From: Maridesulfovibrio bastinii DSM 16055
GTDB lineage: Bacteria; Desulfobacterota; Desulfovibrionia; Desulfovibrionales; Desulfovibrionaceae
Assembly: GCF_000429985.1 (NCBI RefSeq)
Contig: NZ_AUCX01000006.1
Location: forward strand, 178,592-242,591
Direction: 5' to 3'
DNA: 64,000 nucleotides
The notes under the pieces are model-generated. The model was not told the DNA's origin. It did not search any database and saw only the letters and a program-made list of their open reading frames with translations. Shown here piece by piece: positions 1 through 10,194 of this stretch. Made by a program: the position numbers and the translations under genes. Each line of letters starts with the position of its first letter. Within the stretch, counting starts at the first letter, position 1.

Positions 1-95
1 CCGTAAAACTCACTAAGTCCCATACAGCCTAAACCAAGAGCTGAAACTTCAATATCAGTCATACCGAGCTTCAAAGTTTTCATCTTACCGGACAT
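1..95 (-). CDS. aldo/keto reductase, N-terminal fragment cut by the window edge
   Basis: The reverse strand reads about 31 residues beginning [11 protein letters not shown] and continuing through [11 protein letters not shown], the usual opening beta-strand and glycine turn of NADP-dependent aldo/keto reductases. The start at 95 has a good ribosome site (AGGAG) seven bases upstream. The rest lies outside the window, so substrate and catalytic residues cannot be judged. It is divergent from the LysR gene at 208, an arrangement in which the LysR protein often controls its neighbour; that link is inference. Confidence 0.7.
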   Translation of the reverse strand, partial: MSGKMKTLKLGMTDIEVSALGLGCMGLSEFY

Positions 96-207
96 ATTTA
101 CATCTCCTGTTTATTAAATTGATTTGACGGCTCCATTAATATGCAGGAATGATAAATATGAGAAATATATCTTTTCAATTACTGTAAGATTGATTACGAC
201 TTATTAA

Positions 208-1077
208 ATGGACTCAAAACAGCTCAGATACTTTGTTGCAGTGGCAGAAGAACTGCATTTCGGCAAGGCCGCTAAGCGGCTTAACATGTCCCAGCCTCCC
301 CTTAGCCAGCATATTATAAAATTTGAAGAGGAGCTGGAAACAAAACTGTTTTCCCGCAATAAAAGGTCTGTGACTCTTACCGCCGCAGGCAAAAGTTTGC
401 TTGAAGATGCGCGGCGGATTCTCAGACTTACTGATCTGGCCGAAGAAAAATTGAAGGCTACAGCCCAAGGCAGAGCCGGGACACTGACCCTTTCCTACGT
501 TGCCCCGGCACTTGATACTGACCTGCCGCTTAAAATCGGTCGTTACAAAACAGATTATCCCGAAGTAAAGCTTTCACTTCTGGAGATGAAAACATTCAAT
601 CAGCTGGATGAAATTCGTAAAGGATCAGTTGACGCGGGGATAGTCAGACTTTTTAGGCATAATACAGAAGGATTGGCTTATGATTTGTTTCATTCAGAGT
701 CTTATGCACTGATAATCCCGGCCGGACATAGATTTGAGAGTAAAAAATCAGTCAATATTGCGGAGCTTGCCGGAGAAAAATTTATCTTTGCTCCACGAAG
801 AATACAAAGTGCCTTATATGATGAATGGCTGAAAATCTTCTCCGAGGCCGGATTTATACCGGATATTGTACAGGAAGCAGAGAGTAAAAATACAGCTCTG
901 GCCCTTGTCCGAGCCGGACTTGGTATATCCATAGTTCCGGAAAGCCTGTCTATGCGATCTTCAAAAGAAGTAATTTTTAAAAAACTTTCAGGTCCAATTC
1001 CTGACCTTGAGCTTCATATTGCTTACCTTGAAAGTAATGAAAATCCCGCACTGCGAAATTTTTTAACCACCACTTAA
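208..1077 (+). CDS. LysR-family transcriptional regulator
   Basis: A 289-residue protein of normal LysR length. Residues 1-60 form the winged helix-turn-helix, with the family signature AAKRLNMSQPPLSQHI followed by LFSR and LTAAG. Residues about 90-285 form the periplasmic-binding-like effector domain. It most resembles the BenM/CatR-like group (opening MDSKQLRYFVAVAEELHFGKAA). The effector is unknown. It diverges from the aldo/keto reductase at 1-95 with a 112-bp shared spacer, so it may regulate that gene and itself. No strong Shine-Dalgarno precedes the ATG. Confidence 0.9.
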   Translation: MDSKQLRYFVAVAEELHFGKAAKRLNMSQPPLSQHIIKFEEELETKLFSRNKRSVTLTAAGKSLLEDARRILRLTDLAEEKLKATAQGRAGTLTLSYVAPALDTDLPLKIGRYKTDYPEVKLSLLEMKTFNQLDEIRKGSVDAGIVRLFRHNTEGLAYDLFHSESYALIIPAGHRFESKKSVNIAELAGEKFIFAPRRIQSALYDEWLKIFSEAGFIPDIVQEAESKNTALALVRAGLGISIVPESLSMRSSKEVIFKKLSGPIPDLELHIAYLESNENPALRNFLTTT

Positions 1078-1464
1078 TTAATTTTAATTCATAAACATTG
1101 ATCAGTTATGATGTTTTGCCCCATTTACAGCTTTTAAAATTAAAAATAGCTTAAAGACACTGCAAAGAACAAATTATACACAGAACATAAATGTAACTTT
1201 AAAAACACATTACGGGCTATCATTGCTGCCGTTTAACTGTTAATATTATTTCATCTTTATTACAGTTCGACTTATCCAAGTTTCAATATTGCAATATAAA
1301 GCCATCAGGGACAAACACTATTAGTATAAACATTTGCAATTATGTCTAAGAGTTTTTGTAGATTAACAATTATGTAATAATATTTTATAATAATATATTC
1401 TTATCCTACTGATTTTAAAGATATATTTACTTTACAGTCTAATGGCACTCAATTTGCTTGCTAA
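1078..1464. other. AT-rich regulatory spacer upstream of nifA
   Basis: No gene is seen in these 387 bases. A TGT-N10-ACA match, the consensus of a NifA upstream activator site, lies at 1192-1207. It is about 260 bp from the sigma-54 element at 1443, somewhat farther than usual. In such AT-rich DNA a single match can arise by chance. No clear terminator for the LysR gene is visible. Confidence 0.35.
1443..1458 (+). promoter_or_regulatory. sigma-54 (-24/-12) promoter overlapping the nifA start
   Basis: TGGCAC-N5-TTGCT matches the RpoN consensus TGGCAC-N5-TTGCW at every fixed position. Counting from the -12 C at 1457, transcription would start near 1469-1471. That is on or after the annotated nifA ATG at 1465 and almost exactly on the second in-frame ATG at 1471. 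Confidence 0.7.
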
Positions 1465-3063
1465 ATGTCTATGCCATCATCACTAAGCGGCCTAAAAATA
1501 TCTGCTCTGCTGGCAATATGTCAGGTAATTGATCAGGCTCTGAATCTGGAATCAGCTCTTAACGGAGTTCTTAAAATACTCTCCGAAAAACTGAGCATGC
1601 AGCGGGCCACCGTTACCTTACATGATGCAGGCAGCGGGCATCTTTCCATCACCTCCTCATACGGTTTGACTGTTGAAGAAAAACAGAGGGGGGTCTATCG
1701 GCTTGACGAAGGGGTTACCGGTCGAATTTTCAGAACCGGGGAACCTTTCTATGTACCTGACATCAGTAAGGAACCTCTGTTTCTTGATAAAACAGGTTCA
1801 CGCAAACTTCAGAGGGCTACAACCTCATTTATCGGCGTTCCCATTATACTGCATGGTGATCCCATAGGGGTTCTGAATGTTGACCGCCTTTTTGAGGATG
1901 ATATTGAATTTGAAGAAGATATAGACTTTCTGAAAATTGTAGCAACTCTCATCGGCCAGTTCATCAGCCTGAATGAAAAGATATTGAAACGTGAAGAAGT
2001 TCTGAAAAGGGAAAACACTTCACTCCGCTATCAGGTGTCCAAAAAATCAAAGGGCTTATATATAGTCGGCCAGAGCTCGGCTATGACTGAAGTCCAGCGC
2101 AAAATTGAAAAAGTATCTCCCACCAAGGCAACCGTCATGCTTCTTGGTGAGTCCGGTGTCGGTAAAACCCTGATCGCCAGAATTATCCATGAACTTTCCG
2201 AAAGGAACGGTCATCCGTTCATTAAAGTGAACTGTGCCTCAATCCCTGAAAATCTGCTTGAATCAGAACTTTTCGGTTACGAAAAGGGAGCATTTACCGG
2301 AGCAACCGGTACGAGACAGGGCAGATTTGAAGAGGCTGACGGCGGAACCATTTTCCTTGACGAAATTGGCGAATTTCCCATGAATCTACAGGCAAAACTG
2401 TTGCGGGTTCTTCAGGAAAAAGAGCTTGAAAGACTTGGATCAAACCGCACCAGAACTATAGATGTAAGAATACTTGCGGCAACAAACCGGGATATAAAAG
2501 AGCTTGTTGAAAGAAATGAATTCAGGCTTGATCTCTACTATCGTCTGAATATCTTCCCTATTCTGGTTCCACCGCTTAGAGACCGTAAAGAAGATATAAC
2601 TAAACTTCTTAATCATTTTCTGCAGAAAATGTCAGAAGACTACGGTCGCAAAATGTTTTTCTCACCTCCTGCTCTGGACGCCCTTATTTCATACGACTGG
2701 CCCGGAAATGTCCGGGAAATGCAGAACCTTATCGAACGGCTGGTAATCATGTCCGAAAGTGAAATGATCAGCCTCGACTTTCTGGAATCGTATGTAAATC
2801 TGGATTCTTCTGCTGAACTTGTTGAAGCAGCCCAGCTTGAACGCCCGAAACCGGAAGCCACTCCCCCGGTAAAAGCTCCTAAAAATAAATCGCTTAAAGA
2901 AGTTGAGCGTGAAGAACTTGTTTCCGCTTTGGAGCGCAACGGCTGGATACAGTATAAAGCTGCCGAAGATCTCGGTCTGACTGCCAGACAGATGGGTTAC
3001 AGAGTGCGTAAATACAAGCTTGAAAGCATGATTGCCGAAGGCCGGGCTGATCTGAGAAGATAG
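1465..3063 (+). CDS. nifA: NifA, sigma-54-dependent activator of nif genes
   Basis: A 532-residue enhancer-binding protein. Residues about 20-165 are a GAF sensor domain. The AAA+ domain has Walker A GESGVGKT (about 227), the sigma-54 contact loop GAFTGA (about 274), Walker [13 protein letters not shown] and the R-finger region. The C-terminal Fis-type helix-turn-helix (about 485-523) reads [19 protein letters not shown], the form typical of NifA. It should activate the sigma-54 promoters of nifH and nifV. It lies 14 kb from nifH, after the nif operon's far end. No ribosome site precedes ATG 1465 or ATG 1471, and a sigma-54 promoter overlaps the start, so the exact N-terminus is uncertain. 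No nifL is adjacent. Confidence 0.9.
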   Translation: MSMPSSLSGLKISALLAICQVIDQALNLESALNGVLKILSEKLSMQRATVTLHDAGSGHLSITSSYGLTVEEKQRGVYRLDEGVTGRIFRTGEPFYVPDISKEPLFLDKTGSRKLQRATTSFIGVPIILHGDPIGVLNVDRLFEDDIEFEEDIDFLKIVATLIGQFISLNEKILKREEVLKRENTSLRYQVSKKSKGLYIVGQSSAMTEVQRKIEKVSPTKATVMLLGESGVGKTLIARIIHELSERNGHPFIKVNCASIPENLLESELFGYEKGAFTGATGTRQGRFEEADGGTIFLDEIGEFPMNLQAKLLRVLQEKELERLGSNRTRTIDVRILAATNRDIKELVERNEFRLDLYYRLNIFPILVPPLRDRKEDITKLLNHFLQKMSEDYGRKMFFSPPALDALISYDWPGNVREMQNLIERLVIMSESEMISLDFLESYVNLDSSAELVEAAQLERPKPEATPPVKAPKNKSLKEVEREELVSALERNGWIQYKAAEDLGLTARQMGYRVRKYKLESMIAEGRADLRR

Positions 3064-3318
3064 GCTTGACCTTACCGTCCATAGTCTCACCTACAGAGCC
3101 TTTTAAGTACCCCTTAAGAATCTTCTACACTACTCAGGCTGATCCTACAGCACTGTCAGAACATATCCATACAAAATTCCCAACTAAGCAATATATTGAC
3201 ATTCTAAACTAAAGATAAATAAAGAACTGACTTTAGCAATTATCTTTTGAATCAACGTTATGGCTTTATACTGAATTACATCTATTGAGCTTTAGAATGT
3301 AGTTAATGGGGGAATATT

Positions 3319-5970
3319 ATGGGTAGCGATACAACATTGTCGAAGTTTAGTAGTTATAATTTTATACTGATCATTACATTTATTATATGCTTAGCCTGTG
3401 CAAGCCAGTCCAGAGCTGCTGAAACCATGAAGTGGAAATTTAAAACTGACTGGAGGCTCTACAGCTGCCCTGCTGTTGGGACTGATGGAACCGTATATTT
3501 AGGAACTACCAACGAGAATGCTGAAACTATAAAACTCATTGCCCTGAATCCTGATAAAACCGTAAAATGGACATACTATACAAACTACAGCGCCTACTCT
3601 CCTACAGCAGTAAGTCCTGACGGTAATATTTATTTCGGGACAGAGGTTTCACTGGTTTCTCTGACTCACAATGGTAGAATAAACTGGAAAAAAAATATTC
3701 GTATCGGCAACAATAACGGCCCTGCTGTCGGTAGTGACGGAACTGTTTATACGGGTACAGAAAGCGCATTTGGAGACGGTAGCGGTCTCATGTATGCCCT
3801 CAATCCAAAAGACGGTTCCACCAAATGGACTTTCAGTCCTGATGGTGATGTTGCGACAGTCCCGGTTATAGCTAAGGACGGAACAATATATTTTGCAACC
3901 AGCAGCAACAAGATTTATGCGCTGAATCCTAATGGCACCGAGAAATGGAAATTCACTGCTGCTTATCCGGTGACAGCAGCACCGGCAATTGGCGCTGATG
4001 GAACTATTTATTTTGGAACATTTCAATATGACGCAACCAATACATTTTATGCGCTTGCCCCGAATGGCAGCATAAAATGGACTTTTACTGATAGCGGACC
4101 TTTTACCTCACAACCAGCTATCGGAGCAGATGGAACTATTTATGTAGCGGGAGACAAGCTTTTCGCTTTAACCCCGGAAGGACATAAAAAGTGGGGGTTT
4201 GCATCCTATAGTTCAGGTTCGTGGGCACAGGCATTTGGATGCCCGGTAATCGGTGCTGACGGAAATATCTACTTAGCAGTATGTAATAACATTTTGTATG
4301 TAATCAGTCCTTCCGGGACAAAAATAAGGGAACATGCTTTCACCGGTGTAGACAGCACAGGAAGAGGCATTGGATTCACCGCCACGACCCTTGCTGCGGA
4401 TGGGACATTATATATTCCTTCTTACGATTCTTATCTCTACTCTTTCAGTACTTCCAGCAACGGCCCGGCAAATTCACCATGGCCCATGCAGGGCCGCGAC
4501 TCCAAACACAGCGGAACCCATTGGAAAACCAACTACGACAAAGATAATGACGGACTCCCGGATGCATGGGAGTATGCAAATTTCTCAAACCTCAATCAAA
4601 ATTCCGCAGGCGACTATGACAAGGACGGACTGAACAACAGCAGGGAGTTTAATCTAAACACAAACCCAGCTAAAAAAGATTCCGACAGTGATGGAATTCC
4701 GGATAAATGGGAAGTAGATAATCATACTGACCCTAATATCAATGATTCCGACTCCGACCCTGACGGTGACAATCTTTCAAACCTTGATGAATATAAAGCA
4801 GGGACTGATCCTCATGCTGTAATTGACTGGGCTCCTGTCTGGACCGTGGGGTCTCTTTCAAAATTTCGTTCAAAATCACCCGCAATTGCTGCTGACGGGA
4901 CTATGTACTTCTACAATTCAACTTCGCTTGAAGCATTAACTCCAAATGGAGATTTAAAATGGGGGTACCCCACAGGACCAACAGACTACTACAGTCAGGG
5001 ACCTGTGGTGGCTAAAGACGGAACAGTATACATCAGCTCAACTGAAAATAAATTCTACGCCATAAATCCTGATGGAAGCTTGAAATGGGATTTCAACGCA
5101 TCCAGTTATTCACGGTATGCCCTCGCTGCTGATAATACAATCTACCTCGCATCGCGGGATAGTTCCGGCAACAGCACCCTCTTTGCAATATCACCTGAAG
5201 GTCATCTTAGATGGTCTGTTCCCCTTAATTCAAAAGTTGCATATCTCAATATTTCCGGAGACGGAGCAATATACTGCTTTTCTGATAATGGGGATATCGA
5301 AGCACTGGATAATACCGGTTCAAGGAAATGGATATTTTCATCAGGAGAAACTTCCATATCAGAAGCGGCTCTAGGCAAAGATGGAACTATATATGTTGGA
5401 GGAGGCAGATCACTTTTAGCTATCACTGCTGATGGCCATAAAATGTGGGAATATAATGTAAATATTAATGTGGTAAATTCGCCGGTAATTGATAACAGCG
5501 GCAACATCTGCTTCACTACAATGACAGACATCATCACTGTAGATCCGTCAGGAAGTTTACTGTGGACCTATAGGTTCGGACACGAGCTTGCTCAGGCTTC
5601 CGGCTATGACAGCTATTCTACAAGATATCTGATCTCAAACACACCCGTGGCCACGGCGGATGGAACCGTCTTTTTAGCAGCAAGTTTCATTGATGGTGCC
5701 AGTGAATTATTTGCTTTCAGAAACGGAATAAAAATCTGGTCCTCAAATGTTGACGGCACATTAAGAACAGCTCCGGTTATCACTGCTGACGGCAGTATCT
5801 ACTTAGGAACATACTCAGGCACGGCATACAAAATAGCTACAGATTGCGGAGGTCTTGCAGACTCTGCATGGCCTAAATTCGCGGGGAATAACAGCAATAC
5901 ATCCGCATCATCCATCAAAGTAACTGCAAAGAATATCACCCCGGCCATACAACTTCTGCTTCTTAATTAA
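3319..5970 (+). CDS. secreted PQQ-like beta-propeller protein with thrombospondin type 3 repeats
   Basis: An 883-residue protein with a signal peptide (hydrophobic stretch about 12-30, cleavage near SRAAE). Two blocks of PQQ-like blades (about 35-400 and 510-860) repeat the pattern 'AIGADGTIYFGT...LYALNPDGTVKW'. Between them, at residues about 407-499, lies a calcium-binding TSP3-type region rich in DxDxDG motifs (for example DSDSDGIPD). Such proteins are exported or on the cell surface. The PQQ-like folds need not bind PQQ. It follows nifA but is separated by 255 bp and shows no functional link to nitrogen fixation. A convergent terminator follows it. Confidence 0.8.
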   Translation: MGSDTTLSKFSSYNFILIITFIICLACASQSRAAETMKWKFKTDWRLYSCPAVGTDGTVYLGTTNENAETIKLIALNPDKTVKWTYYTNYSAYSPTAVSPDGNIYFGTEVSLVSLTHNGRINWKKNIRIGNNNGPAVGSDGTVYTGTESAFGDGSGLMYALNPKDGSTKWTFSPDGDVATVPVIAKDGTIYFATSSNKIYALNPNGTEKWKFTAAYPVTAAPAIGADGTIYFGTFQYDATNTFYALAPNGSIKWTFTDSGPFTSQPAIGADGTIYVAGDKLFALTPEGHKKWGFASYSSGSWAQAFGCPVIGADGNIYLAVCNNILYVISPSGTKIREHAFTGVDSTGRGIGFTATTLAADGTLYIPSYDSYLYSFSTSSNGPANSPWPMQGRDSKHSGTHWKTNYDKDNDGLPDAWEYANFSNLNQNSAGDYDKDGLNNSREFNLNTNPAKKDSDSDGIPDKWEVDNHTDPNINDSDSDPDGDNLSNLDEYKAGTDPHAVIDWAPVWTVGSLSKFRSKSPAIAADGTMYFYNSTSLEALTPNGDLKWGYPTGPTDYYSQGPVVAKDGTVYISSTENKFYAINPDGSLKWDFNASSYSRYALAADNTIYLASRDSSGNSTLFAISPEGHLRWSVPLNSKVAYLNISGDGAIYCFSDNGDIEALDNTGSRKWIFSSGETSISEAALGKDGTIYVGGGRSLLAITADGHKMWEYNVNINVVNSPVIDNSGNICFTTMTDIITVDPSGSLLWTYRFGHELAQASGYDSYSTRYLISNTPVATADGTVFLAASFIDGASELFAFRNGIKIWSSNVDGTLRTAPVITADGSIYLGTYSGTAYKIATDCGGLADSAWPKFAGNNSNTSASSIKVTAKNITPAIQLLLLN

Positions 5971-5992
5971 TAAAACCGACTATAAAAAGTTA

Positions 5993-6027
5993 TGGAGCCC
6001 GTAATCTGACCAGGATTACGGGCTCCA
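5993..6027. terminator. bidirectional terminator between the propeller gene and nifB
   Basis: A perfect 14-bp stem (TGGAGCCCGTAATC and its complement) with a 7-base loop sits between convergent genes. On the minus strand it is followed by ACTTTTTAT, a fair T tract, so it probably ends the nif operon. Confidence 0.75.
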
Positions 6028-6137
6028 AGGCTGATGGGATATTATCATGTGTGAAAGTTACTCCCGCCATGTAGAGTTACCTTCAACCATCCCTATAAGA
6101 AGGAGAGAGCAAAGCTCCCCCCGACCAGTTCTGATTA

Positions 6138-7403
6138 TTAGCCGCAGTTAAGGCCTGTACCAGTACAGCATCCTCCGGCGATACCGCCTCTGCGACCACT
6201 CAACGCTTCAATATTTCCGCCTGTGTAAACAGCCTCAAGAGCTGTTTCAATAAAACCGCTTATTGCGTGACAGGCTATGCCGCTCTCTTCAAGAGCCAGA
6301 CGGGGAGTTTCACCAACAGCCGCGCAAAGGACTGCACGACAATCTTTGAGCACTGCTGCCAGTTCATCCCAGCGTTTGGGCCCGCAACCTGAAGTCGGTG
6401 CAGGACGTTCTTCAATAAGACGGTAACCGTCTGCGGACTGTCCCCAGATATAAAAGCTCTTTGCTTCACCGAGATGCTGATTGATGAGCATTCCTTCCCG
6501 GCTTGCTACAGCTACAAAAGGACGTCCGGCTTCAAGATTAAGCGGTGTAAGTTTTGAACAGGCCTGAAGTGTTCCGGAAAGACAGCCGGACTTGTCATTG
6601 CTGAGCAGGCCGACAGCATCTGCACGACAGCGTCTGCAATGAGTCATCTGTTCTATGTATTCCGAAGCTTCCTTGCGGAGCCTGTTAATCATTTTATGAT
6701 CAGGTTCTTCAAATGAATGGAAAGGAGTATCTTCAGTCGGCTTGAGCGGAATGAGGTTCTGTATATCAGCACCAAGCTCAGAAACAACCTTTGCAACTTC
6801 AACCACATGTTCATCATTAATTCCGGGAATAACGATAGAATTAACTTTAACAGTTATACCACGTTCTTTAAGTCCCTTAATGGCTGCAAGCTGCCTTTCA
6901 AGAAGTAATTCAGCTCCCTTAATTCCTCTGTAGACAACATTACCGTCTTTGACCCACGAATAGATTTTTGCGCCTATTTCAGGGTCAACAGCACTGATAG
7001 TAATGGTCACATGAGAAACACCGAGGTCCTTGAGATCATCAAGGTAGGGCAGAATATTCATGCCGTTAGAAGAAAGACAGAAAATAAGTTCAGGATGATC
7101 TTTCTCCAGGAGTCTCATTGTTTCGAGAACTTCAGCAGGATTTGCGAAAGGATCACCGGGGCCGGCTATTCCGGCAACAGTAATACGCGGTTCTGCCTCA
7201 AGAACTTTTTCCATATATGTGGATGCCTGAAAAGGCTTTAAAACTCCGCTGGAAACGCCGGGGCGTGATTCATTAACGCAATCGTATTTACGGTTGCAGT
7301 AGTTACACTGGATGTTGCACTTGGGAGCAACGGGAAGATGCACGCGTCCACAGGAGCCTGCACTGGACTTGTTAAAACATGGATGCTTTGAAGAATCTTT
7401 CAT
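6138..7403 (-). CDS. nifB: NifB, FeMo-cofactor precursor (NifB-co) synthase
   Basis: A 421-residue radical-SAM enzyme that fuses [4Fe-4S] clusters with a carbide into NifB-co, the core of FeMo-co. The N-terminus has the family HPCF motif and the SAM-cluster motif CNIQCNYC followed by NRKYDC. AGPGDPFANP is the SAM-binding motif, and a CxxC (HCRRCRADA) closes the barrel. Residues about 300-400 are a NifX/NafY-like domain (INQHLGEAKSFYIWG). The C-terminus is Gly/Cys rich. It is the last gene of the operon, 42 bp after nifN. All cofactor-binding cysteines are present, unlike the paralogue at 10998-12125. Confidence 0.95.
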   Translation of the reverse strand: MKDSSKHPCFNKSSAGSCGRVHLPVAPKCNIQCNYCNRKYDCVNESRPGVSSGVLKPFQASTYMEKVLEAEPRITVAGIAGPGDPFANPAEVLETMRLLEKDHPELIFCLSSNGMNILPYLDDLKDLGVSHVTITISAVDPEIGAKIYSWVKDGNVVYRGIKGAELLLERQLAAIKGLKERGITVKVNSIVIPGINDEHVVEVAKVVSELGADIQNLIPLKPTEDTPFHSFEEPDHKMINRLRKEASEYIEQMTHCRRCRADAVGLLSNDKSGCLSGTLQACSKLTPLNLEAGRPFVAVASREGMLINQHLGEAKSFYIWGQSADGYRLIEERPAPTSGCGPKRWDELAAVLKDCRAVLCAAVGETPRLALEESGIACHAISGFIETALEAVYTGGNIEALSGRRGGIAGGCCTGTGLNCG

Positions 7404-7445
7404 TTTTGGTCTCCTGTCATATATTTCTACACTTAATTATTACAA

Positions 7446-8795
7446 CTACATGTATCCGTAACCAATTTTACTGTCGCTCTGCTTCTTCTCCAGAACTGCG
7501 TTAACAATGCGGTCATAAAGAGCAAGAGTTCCTTTATATCCGATAGTCTGAATACGCTGTCCGCCGAAACGGTCATGGATCGGAAAGCCAACACGAATAA
7601 GCGGGATATTCCATGCCTTGGCATAGCGGTAACCCTTGGAATGGCCTATCAGGAGATCCGGTTTCAGCGACTCGGCTTCTTCAGCTATGTCATGGAAATC
7701 AACACCTTCCCGAACTTCGGGGGTGGTGCGGCCCATTCCGTCAGTGACGGCCTTTACAGCCTCACCAAGCCCCCGGTTGCGGGAACCACTCCCTGCAAGA
7801 ACCACATCAACGCCGATTTCAGCCAGAAATGAACAAAGACCGGTGACCAGATCTTCCTCACCGTAGACGATGGCACGTTTGCCGAAGACATATTTATGTC
7901 CGTCAACATAAGCATCAATCAGCCGGCCTCTTTCCTGTTCATAAATCTCCGGAAGATCCTTTCCGGTGACAGCTTCAAGAGTGTCGAAAAATATATCAGA
8001 TTCACGAAGACCCATGGGTATGCCTATGCGATGATTGGGCACACCTTTTCCAGCCAGAAATGTTCCGGCACTTTCCTTCTGGAGGCAGCGTCCGAATTCA
8101 ATCGTTCCTCTGCTGCCGGACATATTTTTGATAGACTCCACAGGAGTTCCACCTGTTGGAATTTTTACATAGTCCTCGTATGAGGGACCATCAAAAGTCT
8201 CTGAAATATCCGGCAGTATCGTGGCTTTCACCCCGAAATTACGCATGATTTCCTTCAAATGACGGATATCTTCACATGAAACCATATTCGGCAGAATATT
8301 AATGGAACTGTTTTCGGGGCTGTCTTCATCATAAAGCTGTTCAGCCAGAGATTTAACAGCACCGTGCCAGCCGTCGGTATGTGTTCCATTATAGCTCGGT
8401 GTGGAAACATGTACTATTTCAGGAAGATCAAGATCTCCGAATTCATTGTGGAACTCAAAAAGTATTCTTTTGACGTCATCACCAATTGTTTCAGTGAGGC
8501 AGGTTGTTGCCACGCCGATAAGCTCTGGCTCATATTTTTTCATGACGTTGAGGATCCCCTTTTTAAGGTTAGGGGCTCCGCCATAAATTGCGTTCTTTTC
8601 ACTGAGTGCGGATGAAGCGATATCAACCGGTTCACGATAGTGACTGATGATGTAACGGCGCATATAAGTTGCGCATCCCTGTGAACCGTGCAGAAAAGGT
8701 ATGGCTCCTTCTATTCCGCGAAAAGCAAGAGATGCTCCCAGAGGTGTACAGAGCTTGCATGCATTGGTGGTTGAAACAAAATTTGGTTTAAGCAT
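7446..8795 (-). CDS. nifN: NifN, FeMo-co scaffold beta subunit
   Basis: 449 residues, related to NifK. With NifE it forms the scaffold on which NifB-co matures to FeMo-co. Seen motifs are NACKLCTPLGAS, HGSQGCATYMRR and TTCLTETIGDD, which match the NifN/NifK cluster-binding loops. Its ATG overlaps the nifE stop by 8 bp, which supports translational coupling and a 1:1 complex. A C-terminal NifX fusion, found in some NifN proteins, is absent. Confidence 0.93.
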   Translation of the reverse strand: MLKPNFVSTTNACKLCTPLGASLAFRGIEGAIPFLHGSQGCATYMRRYIISHYREPVDIASSALSEKNAIYGGAPNLKKGILNVMKKYEPELIGVATTCLTETIGDDVKRILFEFHNEFGDLDLPEIVHVSTPSYNGTHTDGWHGAVKSLAEQLYDEDSPENSSINILPNMVSCEDIRHLKEIMRNFGVKATILPDISETFDGPSYEDYVKIPTGGTPVESIKNMSGSRGTIEFGRCLQKESAGTFLAGKGVPNHRIGIPMGLRESDIFFDTLEAVTGKDLPEIYEQERGRLIDAYVDGHKYVFGKRAIVYGEEDLVTGLCSFLAEIGVDVVLAGSGSRNRGLGEAVKAVTDGMGRTTPEVREGVDFHDIAEEAESLKPDLLIGHSKGYRYAKAWNIPLIRVGFPIHDRFGGQRIQTIGYKGTLALYDRIVNAVLEKKQSDSKIGYGYM

Positions 8796-10179
8796 TGCCG
8801 GCCTCCTTCAAAGATTCCTTATTCCTGTTTGCGCGCCTTGGAACGAACTGCCATACCGGGCTCATTGCCGATGAATGTATTTCACGGGCAAAATTGAGCA
8901 TTCCCACAAATCCTTCAAGAGCCTCTTTACGCTCATGATTGTGATCGCAGAAACCAACACCCATTTTATAGGCAATAGGACGTTCCTTAACCCCTCCGAC
9001 AAAGACATCTACGTCTTTTTCTTTAATGAACTCAGAGAGCTCAAGAGGGTTGGCATCATCAACAAGGATTGTTCCCGGATCAGATATTTTCTCAAGTTCA
9101 GCGTAGTCTTCCTTGGTTCCGGTCTGCGAGCCGACAACGACTACTTTCATACCGAGATAACGGAAGGCTTTCAGCAGTGAGAAAGCTTTAAACGAGCCGC
9201 CGACATACATTGCGACTTTCTTTCCTTCCAGGTCCTTGCGCATGCGGGCCAGCTCAGGGAGCAGCTTATCCAGCTCTTCCTTAACCAGCTTGCTGGTGCG
9301 CTCGACAATACCGGGGTCTATATCTTTGAAATGATCGGCAACGGCATAAAGAGATTCAGCCATATCTTCCACACCAAGGTAGGAAACCCTGATGTAGGGA
9401 GTGCCGTATTTCTCTTCCATCATTTTAGCCAGATCAAGAGTTGCACCGGAACACTGCACGAGGTTGAGTCCTGCGCCATGACTGCGCCTTACATCCCGGA
9501 CTCTGCCATCACCTGTGATATTGGCAACGACTTTAACTCCCATGCGTTCGAAATATTCTCTGATTATCCATATTTCGCCGGCGATATTGAAATCACCAAG
9601 GATATTTACCGAGACTTCCGGGACATCGGAAACGTCTTCGGTTCCTACAAGCTGAAACATGGCTTTACATGCAGCCAGATATCCTTCGCGCTTACTTCCT
9701 TTAAAGCCTTCAGACATAACCGGAAGAACAGGAATTCCTTTCTTTTCAGTCATTTTTCTGCATACAGCTTCAAGGTCGTCGCCGATGATACCGACAATGC
9801 ATGTTGAATAAACAAATGCGGCTTTCGGATGATGACGGTCAATCAATTCATCCAGAGCAGCCTCAAGTTTTTTTTCTCCGCCGAAAATAACATCAGTTTC
9901 CTGAAGGTCGGTGGAAAAAGAAAGACGGTGTATTTCCGGTCCGCTGGAAAGGGCTCCGCGGATATCCCAGGTATACACGGCGCAGCCGATTGGTCCGTGT
10001 ACCAGATGCAAAGCATCTGCAATCGGATAAAGCACCACCCTGGAACCACAGAAAACACATGCGCGCTGACTGACTGCACCGGCAAGTGACTGCCTGTTGC
10101 AGGCCATGTCAATGGCGCTTTTTCCGCTTCCGGTTCTGATTATCTGGTCTTTTCTTTCTTCAAGGATGGTATTACTCAT
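8788..10179 (-). CDS. nifE: NifE, FeMo-co scaffold alpha subunit
   Basis: 463 residues, related to NifD. It contains CVFCGSRVVLYPIADALHLVHGP-type opening motifs, GCAVYTWD, FSTDLQETDVIFGGEKKLE and the cluster region YSTCIVGIIGDD, all typical of NifE. It partners with NifN, whose gene overlaps the end of this one. It begins only 15 bp after the GNAT gene, so it is firmly in the nif operon. Confidence 0.93.
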   Translation of the reverse strand: MSNTILEERKDQIIRTGSGKSAIDMACNRQSLAGAVSQRACVFCGSRVVLYPIADALHLVHGPIGCAVYTWDIRGALSSGPEIHRLSFSTDLQETDVIFGGEKKLEAALDELIDRHHPKAAFVYSTCIVGIIGDDLEAVCRKMTEKKGIPVLPVMSEGFKGSKREGYLAACKAMFQLVGTEDVSDVPEVSVNILGDFNIAGEIWIIREYFERMGVKVVANITGDGRVRDVRRSHGAGLNLVQCSGATLDLAKMMEEKYGTPYIRVSYLGVEDMAESLYAVADHFKDIDPGIVERTSKLVKEELDKLLPELARMRKDLEGKKVAMYVGGSFKAFSLLKAFRYLGMKVVVVGSQTGTKEDYAELEKISDPGTILVDDANPLELSEFIKEKDVDVFVGGVKERPIAYKMGVGFCDHNHERKEALEGFVGMLNFAREIHSSAMSPVWQFVPRRANRNKESLKEAGNA

Positions 10180-10194
10180 GGCGTTTTCCCCTTC

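Noticed and set aside
9331..9807. 158-codon plus-strand frame across nifE
   Set aside because: Antisense shadow of a strongly conserved gene, with no ribosome site.
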